DNA of 64,000 nt from UBA10646 sp003456175 (GTDB lineage Bacteria; Bacteroidota; Bacteroidia; Chitinophagales; Chitinophagaceae), in contig DALYLQ010000003.1 of NCBI GenBank assembly GCA_031976225.1, positions 1 through 64,000 on the forward strand, written 5' to 3'. Every line of letters starts with the position of its first letter. The stretch's first letter is position 1. Both the position numbers and the translations under genes were made by a program. Positions 35,637-44,140 of this stretch are shown here, piece after piece. The notes under the pieces were generated by a model, which saw nothing but the letters and a program-made list of their open reading frames with translations, had not been told where the DNA came from and searched no databases.

Positions 35637-37739
35637 CTAATAAAAATCGCTTCTCAAATCTTTAATGCTAGCAGCCAATCGTAATGCTTCCATAGAACGG
35701 TAGCTTACTTGGTTACGTGTGTTATCGGCCAAACGCTTACGCAAATCTTCGATATTGCTTGCCAATGCGGCACGTGCACCCACAGCCTCAGGCTTCACTA
35801 CAAATACACCAGAAGCACCTGCAATTGGCGTACTTACCTTATTTAAGATTGTTTTATTGAAAGCAGCACCTAATACACGTGGTTCTGCACCAACACCAGG
35901 AATAAAACCAGCTTCGAAAGCAACACTATCAGCACGTTGTACCGATGTACCTGCTGCTTGCGCCATAGCTTCTAAAGTGCTACCTTTTAATTTGTTAGCG
36001 ATAATTTGCTGTGCTTTCTTCTCGTTACGGATGAACATTTCTGCTTGTGGACGAGCAGCTGCGGCTGTAGCTAAACCAGCGGGACTAACACTTGTAATAA
36101 TAGCTACCACATACTTGCCATCGAATTGTGTAGGCTCACTTACGGTACCTACTTTGTTCTCATAAATCCAACGTACGAAAGCTCTGTTATTACCTAAACC
36201 AGGCACTTGAAAATCGTTCTGTTGAATATCACCAGTTGGCATCGGGAACTTGTTCAATTTCGCAGCATTATCGTCAAATGCCTTTTTGTCTTTACTACTA
36301 CCTGCAAATTTTGTTGCAGCATCGTTAGCAGCATTTACAGTTTCGGTACTAGCGAGAATTGGCTTGCTGATGTAAGCAATTTTATAAGCAGCCTGTGTAT
36401 TTTTTTGGCTTAGTACTTCAATATAGTGGTAGCCACTGTAACTGCTGTTTTCAACTTTAACTACTTTTTTATCGCCAGTAGTACCATAGAAAGCAACTTC
36501 AGCAAATTCTTTGCTTAAGTTGGCAAAACCAACAGAAGCAAATTCGTATTCGCCAGCTTTGTCTTTACTTCCTGGGTCGTCAGAATACTTCTTCACTAAG
36601 TCGTTGAAGTTGGCACCTGCAGCAACAGCATTCTTAATGCTATCAATACGATTTTTAGCTACTGAATCGGCTATACCACCTTGACCTGTTTTAACCAAAA
36701 TATGACGCACCTTAACACTGTCTGGCATACTACGCTTAGCCACCATTTTAGCTAATGTATAATTATTAGCATCTAAGTAAGGACCATACACTTGGCCTAC
36801 TGCTAAGTTTTTAATACTGTCGGCATTAGGTACTTTCAAGTTATTGCTTGTAACAAATGCATCTAAGAAATTAGTTTCAGAACCTTTAGCAGCAACAAAC
36901 GATTTATCGTCGGTTGCAGCAGCAAATTCAGACTTTAAAGATGCAAGTCCACTATATACTACAGCACTATCGGCAGCAGTAGGGTTAGCATCGAAGCTTA
37001 CATAACTAACAGTACGTGTTTCATATTCACGCATGAACTCGGCTTTATGCTTTTTAACATAAGCATCAACATCGGCATCTGTTACTTTTATAGTACTATC
37101 GGCAATAGTTGTATATGGTACATATACATATTGCATGTTAGCAACGCTATTGTTATCGGCATTAATTTTTTCGGCCATCCATTTTGGAACGCTAACAGCC
37201 TGCATAATCATAGCCTGATACTTCATAGCAAGTGCCTGTTGCATAGTTGGCTCAATATAAGTTTCAACAATAGCTGCTACCTGTGGGTTAGCACTATTCT
37301 TTTTCATTTGAGCAAACTGTTGCTTAGCCATTTCGGCATTGAATACACCCGTGTTCGGATCGGTAAATGCTTGTTGCAACCACTGCGGTGGGTTAGCACC
37401 AAAAAGAATATCACTTAATTCTTTACCAGTTACTTGCATACCCAACTTAGCATACTCTTGTTCTAAGATGGTTTGTTGCACCATCATATTATACACACTA
37501 GCACTTAATTGTTCACGCTGTGCTTGTGCACCTTGCATTTGAACAATGGTTTCAACTTTATTGTCGAAATCAGTTTTACTAATAGCAACATCGTTCACTA
37601 CAGCAATATCAGTAGTGTTTCTAAAGATACTGCCGCCACGTACAGAGGCGTCTTGCACAATAAAGGCAATCAAGGCAACGCCAATAAGAATCGAAATGAT
37701 CCAAGCAGCACGATCACGAATTCCTTGAATAACTTGCAT
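35637..37739 (-). CDS. PpiD/SurA-like periplasmic peptidyl-prolyl isomerase
   Basis: A 700-residue membrane-anchored foldase. One N-terminal helix (WIISILIGVALIAFIVQ) anchors it in the inner membrane with the rest in the periplasm. A SurA_N-like region follows (about 45-200), then a parvulin domain near 340-440 (VRHILVKTG, YSDDPGSKDKAGEYEF) and a second degenerate parvulin-like region before the C-terminus. Such proteins assist folding of outer-membrane proteins leaving the Sec channel. It is divergent from nadA across the 566-bp origin-like region. Length is typical of Bacteroidota PpiD homologues. Confidence 0.9.
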   Translation of the reverse strand: MQVIQGIRDRAAWIISILIGVALIAFIVQDASVRGGSIFRNTTDIAVVNDVAISKTDFDNKVETIVQMQGAQAQREQLSASVYNMMVQQTILEQEYAKLGMQVTGKELSDILFGANPPQWLQQAFTDPNTGVFNAEMAKQQFAQMKKNSANPQVAAIVETYIEPTMQQALAMKYQAMIMQAVSVPKWMAEKINADNNSVANMQYVYVPYTTIADSTIKVTDADVDAYVKKHKAEFMREYETRTVSYVSFDANPTAADSAVVYSGLASLKSEFAAATDDKSFVAAKGSETNFLDAFVTSNNLKVPNADSIKNLAVGQVYGPYLDANNYTLAKMVAKRSMPDSVKVRHILVKTGQGGIADSVAKNRIDSIKNAVAAGANFNDLVKKYSDDPGSKDKAGEYEFASVGFANLSKEFAEVAFYGTTGDKKVVKVENSSYSGYHYIEVLSQKNTQAAYKIAYISKPILASTETVNAANDAATKFAGSSKDKKAFDDNAAKLNKFPMPTGDIQQNDFQVPGLGNNRAFVRWIYENKVGTVSEPTQFDGKYVVAIITSVSPAGLATAAAARPQAEMFIRNEKKAQQIIANKLKGSTLEAMAQAAGTSVQRADSVAFEAGFIPGVGAEPRVLGAAFNKTILNKVSTPIAGASGVFVVKPEAVGARAALASNIEDLRKRLADNTRNQVSYRSMEALRLAASIKDLRSDFY

Positions 37740-37794
37740 AGCTATGGTTGTATACGGTTTTATTTGAAGTTGGCAAAAATAGGGGAAAGCTAGC

Positions 37795-38305
37795 TATGAA
37801 CAATTTGTGGAAAACTGCATGCTAACTGCCGCCATTATTGCTTATTACTTCGGCTGTTCACAAATAAGTACCTTACGGTAAATGTAAGGTTCGGCAATAT
37901 ACTAGCTTCACAATTCACATACACATGTGTACAAACCTGTTTTACTGTGTATAAACCCATTTTTAAGCTTTTACTGTTGTGGATGCAGGTGGAATAACTA
38001 TGACTGTTGGCGTATGCATTTGCCGTAAGGCAGTTTTTACTTTCAAAATCCACACGTTAAGTACAAGTGTACAAGCTGTGAATTGGCGAATGTGTATTAC
38101 CAAATTGTTACGAAGTCACATAAGTGTATAAAACAGTGATTTTGTTGTTTCACGCTTGTTTCATGGCGGGGATAATTTGTGAATTGATGGGGATAGTGTT
38201 GAGGTAATTAACTTTGCCCTGTGGGGAAAACTAAGTTATCCATAAATCCACACCCTTAATAGTAGTAGTTGATTAAATAAATAAAGATTAATAAAGAATA
38301 TTACC
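37795..38305. other. Candidate replication origin (oriC-like noncoding region)
   Basis: The 566-bp gap between divergent ppiD-like and nadA genes is dense in DnaA-box-like 9-mers. Matches to TTWTNCACA on the minus strand are TGTGGAAAA (37806-37814) and TGTGTATAA (37946-37954). Near matches are TGTGTATTA (38091), AGTGTATAA (38123), TTATCCATA (38236) and AATCCACA twice (38047, 38245). An AT-rich stretch of about 48 bases (38256-38303) follows the last boxes, as a duplex-unwinding element would. mnmG lies 2.5 kb away, as near many bacterial origins. Two dispersed-motif copies (37870, 38017) form an inverted pair inside. dnaA is not present, and dnaN is 35 kb away. Confidence 0.4.
38209..38216 (+). 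promoter_or_regulatory. -7 box of nadA
   Basis: TAACTTTG matches TAnnTTTG exactly; a TTG stands 23 bases upstream (38183-38185). Transcription would start near 38222 and leave a leader of about 85 bases. Confidence 0.45.
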
Positions 38306-39322
38306 ATGGAAATACACACATTAGAGCAAGCGAAAATGAAAATTAATGAACGTGGATTTTTAGATGTGGAAGTAGATGCCCGCCTCGATTTGTTTGCAGA
38401 GATTGAACGTTTGAAAAAAGAAAAAAATGCTGTGGTGTTGGCACACTATTATCAAGAACCAGATATACAGGATGTTGCCGATTATATTGGAGATAGTTTA
38501 GGATTGGCCCAGGCTGCTGCTAAAACCAATGCCGATATCATTGTTTTTGCCGGTGTACATTTTATGGCCGAGACTGCGAAAATTCTAAATCCGAATAAAA
38601 AGGTTTTGTTGCCCGATTTGAAAGCAGGCTGTAGCCTCGCCGATAGTGCACCTGCACCTTTATTCAAAGCATTTAAAGAAAAGCATGCCGATCATATTGT
38701 AATTAGCTACATTAACTGTACTGCCGAAATTAAAGCACTCAGTGATATTATTTGTACCAGTAGTAATGCTAAAGCAATTATCGATAGCTTACCATTAGAT
38801 CAAAAAATAATTTTTGCACCCGACAAAAATTTAGGAGCATACCTAAATAAAGTTACCGGCCGTAATATGCTGCTTTGGAATGGTGCTTGTATGGTACACG
38901 AAATATTTAGCTTAGAAAAGATTACGAAGTTAAAAGTGCGTCATCCAGAAGCTAAGCTATTGGCTCACCCAGAATGTGAAGAACCTATTTTAAGAATTGC
39001 CGATTTTGTTGGTAGCACCACACAAATTTTGAAGTACGCTACAGAAGATGTAGCTAGTACCTACATTGTTGCTACTGAAACTGGCATCTTACATCAGATG
39101 CAGAAAAATAGTCCGCATAAAACATTTATTCCCGCACCACCACAGAATAACTGTGCTTGTAACGATTGCCCGTTCATGAAGCTAAATACGCTTGAGAAGC
39201 TTTATTTGTGCATGGAATACGAAACTCCTGAGATCACCATGGATGAAGCACTTAGAGTGGCTGCATTAGCTCCTATGGAGCGTATGATGGCTATTAGTAA
39301 GCAAGCCGGATTACTTGGCTAA
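38306..39322 (+). CDS. nadA: Quinolinate synthase A
   Basis: A 338-residue [4Fe-4S] enzyme that condenses iminoaspartate with dihydroxyacetone phosphate to quinolinate in NAD synthesis. The three repeated domains are recognisable: VVLAHYYQEPDIQDVADYIGDSLGLAQ, VISYINCTAEIKALSDIICTSSNA and the final CACNDCPFMK. Cluster cysteines occur in LKAGCSLAD, in the CMVHEIF region and in the C-terminal segment. nadB is not adjacent; nadD lies 5 kb downstream. The last 12 bases overlap the convergent ligase gene. Confidence 0.95.
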   Translation: MEIHTLEQAKMKINERGFLDVEVDARLDLFAEIERLKKEKNAVVLAHYYQEPDIQDVADYIGDSLGLAQAAAKTNADIIVFAGVHFMAETAKILNPNKKVLLPDLKAGCSLADSAPAPLFKAFKEKHADHIVISYINCTAEIKALSDIICTSSNAKAIIDSLPLDQKIIFAPDKNLGAYLNKVTGRNMLLWNGACMVHEIFSLEKITKLKVRHPEAKLLAHPECEEPILRIADFVGSTTQILKYATEDVASTYIVATETGILHQMQKNSPHKTFIPAPPQNNCACNDCPFMKLNTLEKLYLCMEYETPEITMDEALRVAALAPMERMMAISKQAGLLG

Positions 39323-40042
39323 CTGTAACTGTGCAAAGCAGTAGTTATTATGTACTTGAGTTGCTGTTACTGTAACATGAATGCGTTCTTGAAATAGTGG
39401 TGCATTTACCGTAAGGGTATGGTATTCTCCATTTTCGCCGCAAGCATCGATACCTAGTGCTTCTATGCTTTCAATAAGCGCTGGTGTAAGTGTTTGACCA
39501 AGGTAACTGATACCCATAGTGGTATTACAACTTACGATAATTGTTTCAATACCTACTTCAAGCATTTCTAATACTAATGCTTTGCGATGGCGTTGCCACA
39601 AGGGTAGAACTGCGGTGAGCTGAGCTGCGGCACATACTTTTTCTTCCCAATCGCGGTGTGCTTGCAAATCAATATCTCCGAATACAGCGTGTGTAATGGC
39701 ATATTGCGTTTGCATTTGCCGTAAGGCAGTTATAAAATTTGTTTCATAATCGTTCCAGCTGCTTGCAATGGTGTGTAGTGGAACTTGCATGGCTGCTGCT
39801 TGTGCTGTAAGAATTTCAAGCGGTATGCCGTGGCTGCGAGATATTTGTCCTTGTTCGTTAAGTACGTTGAGTAATACTTTTGGTGTATAGCCTTGTTGTA
39901 CTGCTAGTTGCAGGGCGTAGTAACTGTCTTTACCACCGCTCCAACTACTTAAACAGTTTTGTTGGCGTAGGGTAGTTGGGTAACTTGCTTTAGCGCTTGC
40001 GTCGGCGGAGTTGGAGGTAAGATTTATAACACTGCTGTACAT
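39311..40042 (-). CDS. Dph6-like ATP-dependent ligase (PP-loop family)
   Basis: A 243-residue adenine-nucleotide alpha hydrolase-type protein. The PP-loop SSWSGGKDSYYAL is intact. Later motifs HAVFGDIDLQAHRDWEEKVC and GIDACGENGEYHTLTVNAPLF are typical of the diphthine-ammonia ligase family (Dph6/MJ0570). Bacteria lack diphthamide, so the substrate here is unknown. The only ATG overlaps the 3' end of the upstream gene by 53 bases, adding about 30 residues before the PP-loop. The true start may be a rarer codon further in. The 3' end overlaps nadA by 12 bases in convergent orientation. Two dispersed-motif copies lie in frame. Confidence 0.85.
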   Translation of the reverse strand: MYSSVINLTSNSADASAKASYPTTLRQQNCLSSWSGGKDSYYALQLAVQQGYTPKVLLNVLNEQGQISRSHGIPLEILTAQAAAMQVPLHTIASSWNDYETNFITALRQMQTQYAITHAVFGDIDLQAHRDWEEKVCAAAQLTAVLPLWQRHRKALVLEMLEVGIETIIVSCNTTMGISYLGQTLTPALIESIEALGIDACGENGEYHTLTVNAPLFQERIHVTVTATQVHNNYCFAQLQLAK

Positions 40043-40733
40043 AATAGCCTAATTCAATATCGTTCATTTGCGTAAGTAGCTCGTAGCTAGGTGTGTATTT
40101 CACCATAAAGGTATCGAGTGTTTCACCATCTTTTAAACCTGTTACTTCTTTTACCATGCGTTTGGTGTAACGTTTTTTCACATATTTTTCTTGTTCTTCT
40201 TCTATTAACCGGCGTTGAAACATTTCGAGCTGTCGGTTACGCTTGAAACGAAACATGTTAATAAATTCTTCTAAATCAATACCTGCTGTAACTGCACCTG
40301 GCACGTATGTACTGGGTGGTGCAGTAGAGGTGCTAATGCCTGGTTTTTTGTAATTGAATACTTTGGCATATTCTTTTCTGTTCGCAATACTATCTTGCCG
40401 GTAGCTTCTATTGCGTACGGTAACATTTGGTAGCCAAGCTGCATCTACATACAAGGCAACATCAAAGTTATCGAAAAGGGTTACCGTATCGGCGAGGTAA
40501 CGCATGGTGTTCTTACCCAAATAACTAAACCAGAATTGATCTTTTGGTTCTAGGGTAATGGTATATCTGCCAAAGCTATCGGTAATGGCGTACCGCTTAC
40601 TACTGGTTTGAATAGTTACTGCTTCGAGTGGTTGTTTTGAAAAAAAGTCGTACACCTTGCCTTGCACCGTAATATTTTGTGCAAGCAGCGATAACGGAAG
40701 CAACGTTAGTAGGGTGAGTACAATTGTTTTCAA
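39990..40733 (-). CDS. Exported protein with CarboxypepD_reg-like domain
   Basis: A 247-residue exported protein. A signal peptide (MKTIVLTLLTLLPLSLLAQ) is followed by one CarboxypepD_reg-like beta-sandwich (about 22-105, ITVQGKVYDFFSKQPLEAVTI). The C-terminal half (about 120-247) is basic and helical, rich in Arg, Glu and Tyr, with no domain I recognise. Similar two-part proteins are common in Bacteroidota and are mostly uncharacterised. Its 3' end overlaps the Dph6-like gene by 53 bases, so the two may be translationally coupled. Confidence 0.82.
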   Translation of the reverse strand: MKTIVLTLLTLLPLSLLAQNITVQGKVYDFFSKQPLEAVTIQTSSKRYAITDSFGRYTITLEPKDQFWFSYLGKNTMRYLADTVTLFDNFDVALYVDAAWLPNVTVRNRSYRQDSIANRKEYAKVFNYKKPGISTSTAPPSTYVPGAVTAGIDLEEFINMFRFKRNRQLEMFQRRLIEEEQEKYVKKRYTKRMVKEVTGLKDGETLDTFMVKYTPSYELLTQMNDIELGYYVQQCYKSYLQLRRRKR

Positions 40734-40847
40734 TAGCCAATTTTATGGAACGATATTACTGCACAAAACGCTAACAAAACTTTAAAGTGGAAGGTGTAAA
40801 TAATATTATAATTTTTTATAAACTATTTACACCTTACGGTAAATGTA

Positions 40848-42716
40848 TTAACGCCCCATATACACCATTAATATTTGAATATCGCTTGGTTTAACACCTG
40901 AAATTCTGCTGGCTTGCCCAAGTGTACGCGGACGAATTTTATTGAACTTTTGTAAAGCTTCGTTGCTAATGGCTGCAAGTTTTTCGTACTGAAAATTTTC
41001 AGGAATTACCAGGTTTTCGAGCTGTTGCATTTTATCTACCAATTCTTGTTCTTTTTGCAAATAGCGTTCGTACTTCACTTGAATTTCGGCCTGCAGTAAT
41101 GTATCTTCTGGATAATGATTTAGCGATGCATGTAGGGTAGGTACAGCATCCATCATTTGCCGTAAGGTTACATTTGGGCGCAAAACAATTTTGGCACCCT
41201 TTGTTTTTTCACTGATGGTAGCACTACCAATACTTTCAAAAAATGGGTTGATAGTGTTTGGTTCGATGCCAGTGGTTTGTAGATGTTGAATGATATGTTG
41301 TACACCTTCTTGCTTGGCACGTACTAAGTTCATACGTTCTTGTGAGGCTAGGCCCAAACGATAACTTAGTTCTGTTAAGCGTAGGTCGGCATTATCTTGA
41401 CGGAGTAGGGTTCTAAATTCTGCACGACTTGTGAACATGCGGTAAGGTTCGTCGGTACCTTTATTCACTAAGTCATCGATGAGCACTCCAATGTAAGCAT
41501 CACTTCTTTGTAAGATAACAGGTGCTTGATGGTTTACTTTTTGGTGTGCATTAATACCTGCCATTAATCCTTGGCAAGCTGCTTCTTCGTAGCCTGTGGT
41601 ACCATTAATTTGTCCGGCAAAAAATAAGTTACCAATAGCTTTGGTTTCGAGTGAATGGGTTAGTTGTGTTGGCGGAAAATAATCGTATTCAATGGCATAG
41701 CCTGGTCTGAAAAATTTTGCATTTTCAAAACCTGGTACCATCCGTAGCGCTTGGTGTTGTACCTCTTCAGGTAGGCTAGTACTAAAACCATTCACATATA
41801 TTTCTACGGTATTAAAACCTTCTGGTTCTACAAATAACTGATGGCGTTCTCTATCGGCAAAGCGATTGATTTTATCTTCTATGCTGGGGCAATAACGCGG
41901 GCCAACTCCTTCGATGCGACCTGCATACATAGGACTTTTATCGAAGCCCGTTTTTAGAATCTCATGTACTTCGGGGCTGGTATAAGTAATATAGCAACTG
42001 CGTTGTTGAGCTGCCGTAATTTTTGGAACGTTTAAATAGCTAAAGCCAACCACCTCATCATCGCCTTTTTGTTCCTCCATCTTAGAGTAATCTAAACTAC
42101 GTCCATCGATGCGTGGAGGGGTACCAGTTTTTAAACGATCACTTTCAAAGCCATACGCAATTAATTGTTCTGTAATTCCGGTAGCTGCTTTTTCGCCCAT
42201 GCGGCCACCACCCAATTGTTTTTCACCAATATGAATGATACCGTTTAAGAAAGTTCCACTTGTAACAACTACAGCTTGTGCTTTGATTTCATTTCCTAAG
42301 CCTGTAATTACACCACAAGCTTTACCATCTTTTATGATGATGCTTTTCACCATATCTTGATAGAAATCAACATTAGGTGTTTGTTCCAACATTTCACGCC
42401 ATGTAGCTGCGAACAACATTCTATCGCTTTGAGCTCTTGGGCTCCACATAGCCGGTCCTTTGCTTTTATTAAGCATACGGAATTGAATGAGGCTTTTGTC
42501 GGTTACAATACCACTATAGCCACCCATCGCATCAATTTCACGAACAATTTGACCTTTTGCAATACCACCCATTGCAGGGTTACAACTCATTTGGGCAATG
42601 GTTTGCATATTCATGGTAATGAGTAATACCTTACTACCCATATTGGCAGCAGCAGCAGCAGCTTCACAACCGGCATGACCGGCACCTACAACAATAACAT
42701 CGTACACAGGATACAT
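40848..42716 (-). CDS. mnmG: tRNA modification enzyme MnmG (GidA)
   Basis: A 622-residue FAD protein that, with MnmE, makes the cmnm5 modification of U34 in tRNA. The N-terminal dinucleotide fold VVGAGHAGCEAAAAAANMG, the GGRMGE segment, the catalytic cysteines in PSIEDK-type (RYCPSIEDK) and GYEEAACQGLMAG regions, and the C-terminal helical domain (RISGVKPSDIQILMVYM) are present. Length is normal. mnmE is not in the window. A dispersed-motif copy sits directly downstream of the stop (40831-40845), and one in frame reads Thr-Leu-Arg-Gln-Met. Confidence 0.96.
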   Translation of the reverse strand: MYPVYDVIVVGAGHAGCEAAAAAANMGSKVLLITMNMQTIAQMSCNPAMGGIAKGQIVREIDAMGGYSGIVTDKSLIQFRMLNKSKGPAMWSPRAQSDRMLFAATWREMLEQTPNVDFYQDMVKSIIIKDGKACGVITGLGNEIKAQAVVVTSGTFLNGIIHIGEKQLGGGRMGEKAATGITEQLIAYGFESDRLKTGTPPRIDGRSLDYSKMEEQKGDDEVVGFSYLNVPKITAAQQRSCYITYTSPEVHEILKTGFDKSPMYAGRIEGVGPRYCPSIEDKINRFADRERHQLFVEPEGFNTVEIYVNGFSTSLPEEVQHQALRMVPGFENAKFFRPGYAIEYDYFPPTQLTHSLETKAIGNLFFAGQINGTTGYEEAACQGLMAGINAHQKVNHQAPVILQRSDAYIGVLIDDLVNKGTDEPYRMFTSRAEFRTLLRQDNADLRLTELSYRLGLASQERMNLVRAKQEGVQHIIQHLQTTGIEPNTINPFFESIGSATISEKTKGAKIVLRPNVTLRQMMDAVPTLHASLNHYPEDTLLQAEIQVKYERYLQKEQELVDKMQQLENLVIPENFQYEKLAAISNEALQKFNKIRPRTLGQASRISGVKPSDIQILMVYMGR

Positions 42717-42726
42717 GTAAATAATA

Positions 42727-43314
42727 TTAGACAGCGAATTTTTGAAATAAGGTTCTTTCTAGTAAGAAATCTTCTGGTGTTAAACCATCGTTTAAGCGTA
42801 GATAATCTTCGATGGAAGCATCCGTTAATGCATGTAAGAATGTTTTCCGGTACTGAAGAAATGTTGCTAATGCAGTTTCTGCATGCATCGTTGTTTGCTC
42901 AATGGTATCAATCTTAGCAAGCATAGCTGCACAAATAGGGTATCCACTTGCTTGATACATACTTTCAAAATACTTTTTCGCCGCTAAAATTGAAATCCCT
43001 TGATGTGGTGTTTGTACAGATATACCACTTACATGAATATTGGTAAAGTTCCAACAAAGTTTATTATCTGCCTCATTAGTTAAATCGAAGTAGGCAACAG
43101 GAACTACATGTTCGAATTGCCAATCTGTTCCGAAGTTATCCCAAGATTGACCATTGATAAACTGCATCTCAATCCATGTTCTAAAACCCTCAATGGTAAT
43201 ACCATAGTATTGTACATATTGCGTACTTGGTTTTTTCTCTAGGATATACCTGCGTAATGCAATTTGCCACCTACGCTTTTCTTTAAAAACATCTACTGAT
43301 TCCATGATTTGCAA
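42727..43314 (-). CDS. HNH-like nuclease-fold protein
   Basis: A 195-residue protein with no signal peptide. The central segment WQFEHVVPVAYFDLTNEADNKLCWNFTNIHV matches the layout of HNH-type proteins often found in phages and homing elements. There a DH or EH pair begins the beta-beta-alpha metal motif and a W/F-x-N-x-x-N/H-L segment ends it. The terminal metal histidine is recognisable (NIHV), so the fold may be intact. It lies between mnmG (ten bases away) and ybeY. Upstream are two direct repeats of GAAACTGTGTTATGTGAAAC. This is the only hint of selfish or defence-type DNA in the window. Function is unproven. Confidence 0.65.
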   Translation of the reverse strand: MQIMESVDVFKEKRRWQIALRRYILEKKPSTQYVQYYGITIEGFRTWIEMQFINGQSWDNFGTDWQFEHVVPVAYFDLTNEADNKLCWNFTNIHVSGISVQTPHQGISILAAKKYFESMYQASGYPICAAMLAKIDTIEQTTMHAETALATFLQYRKTFLHALTDASIEDYLRLNDGLTPEDFLLERTLFQKFAV

Positions 43315-43326
43315 AACTAGTTGATG

Positions 43327-43409
43327 TTTCTCAATGAAACTGTGTTATGTGAAACCTTTTACAACTTTAGTAAATCAATGTTTCACTAAGAAACTGTGTT
43401 ATGTGAAAC
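43327..43409. repeat. Imperfect 32-bp direct repeat with exact 20-bp core
   Basis: GAAACTGTGTTATGTGAAAC occurs at 43336-43355 and again at 43390-43409. Each copy is preceded by ATGTTTC and five variable bases. The first lies 22 bases upstream of the HNH-like start; the second reaches into the ybeY 3' end and encodes its last residues. TTTCAC / GTGAAA within it is inverted, so it may be an operator. Tandem duplication is the simplest origin. Confidence 0.75.
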
Positions 43410-43832
43410 ATATTTACGTAAGTATTCTTCTTCTTTAAGTCGCATTTGTTGGGCCTGCGTTTTTGATTTGTCTTTATAACCACATAAGTGTAAGGCTCCA
43501 TGAAAAATAACACGTAAGATTTCTTGCGTAAATGTTGTGTTGTGTAGTTTGGCGTTATCTTTTACTCGATCTATACTGATATAAATTTCACCAATAGTTG
43601 GTTGTTTTGTATCGGTTGATAAATCGAAAGTGATGATATCGGTATAATAATCGTGTTGTAAGTGATTTTGATTGATGGTTAGTAGGTGCTCGTCGCTACA
43701 GAAAATATAATCTAGTCGCTCCAAAGCTTTGTTTTCTTGCGTAAATAGGATAGTAATGAATTGCTTTAATTGATTTTTATGTTGTAAGGTTAACTTACGG
43801 TCGGCTTGATGGAAGAATATTTGCTGTGGCAT
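43386..43832 (-). CDS. ybeY: Endoribonuclease YbeY (rRNA maturation factor)
   Basis: A 148-residue UPF0054 metalloprotein that trims rRNA 3' ends and takes part in ribosome quality control. The core reads HGALHLCGYKDK. The first two histidines of HxxxHxxxxxH are present, but the third position is Asp instead of His, which I believe is usual in this phylum. The tail (KYVSHNTVS) is encoded by the 20-bp repeat at 43390-43409 and is probably not essential. It is divergent from feoA and followed by the HNH-like gene. Confidence 0.92.
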   Translation of the reverse strand: MPQQIFFHQADRKLTLQHKNQLKQFITILFTQENKALERLDYIFCSDEHLLTINQNHLQHDYYTDIITFDLSTDTKQPTIGEIYISIDRVKDNAKLHNTTFTQEILRVIFHGALHLCGYKDKSKTQAQQMRLKEEEYLRKYVSHNTVS

Positions 43833-43883
43833 GGTACTTGTTTTCTATTACAAATCTCGTAACAATATGCGGTCGATTGCTTG

Positions 43884-43891
43884 TAGCTTTG
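43884..43891 (+). promoter_or_regulatory. -7 box of feoA
   Basis: TAGCTTTG is an exact TAnnTTTG. It ends 16 bases before the feoA ATG, implying a very short leader of about ten bases. No -33 TTTG is seen at standard spacing. Confidence 0.5.
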
Positions 43892-43907
43892 CAATACAAT
43901 ATTATTT

Positions 43908-44132
43908 ATGAAGAAGTTAAGTGAATTGGGCTTGGGGAAAAAAGCGGTGATACAATCGTTCGAAAAAGGGGAGTTGTTTATAAAATTAATGGAAATGGGT
44001 TGTGTGCCAGGTGAAACTGTACGTGTAGATCAAATTGCACCATTGGGAGATCCTATTTCTATTTCGGTAGCGGGTTATAACCTAAGCTTACGTTTGAATG
44101 AAGCAGATCAGATATTTGTAGAAGAAATCTAA
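43908..44132 (+). CDS. feoA: FeoA-domain protein without FeoB
   Basis: A 74-residue SH3-like FeoA protein (MKKLSELGLGKKAVIQSF, LMEMGCVPGETVRVDQIAPLGDPI, LSLRLNEADQIFVEEI). In other bacteria FeoA supports the ferrous iron permease FeoB. Here no feoB follows; the next gene, eight bases on, is nadD. The protein is full length for a stand-alone FeoA. It may serve a feoB elsewhere or act as a small adaptor of another kind. The upstream region shows a -7 box, but no Fur-type palindrome that I can see. Confidence 0.88.
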   Translation: MKKLSELGLGKKAVIQSFEKGELFIKLMEMGCVPGETVRVDQIAPLGDPISISVAGYNLSLRLNEADQIFVEEI

Positions 44133-44140
44133 CCTATACC

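Noticed and set aside
37740..38305. tRNA or rRNA genes in the large intergenic gaps
   Set aside because: No cloverleaf, GTTCRA loop or rRNA-like segment was found here or in the other gaps over 300 bases.
43336..43409. A CRISPR-like repeat pair near ybeY
   Set aside because: Only two copies with a 34-base gap, no cas genes, and the second copy is inside a gene.
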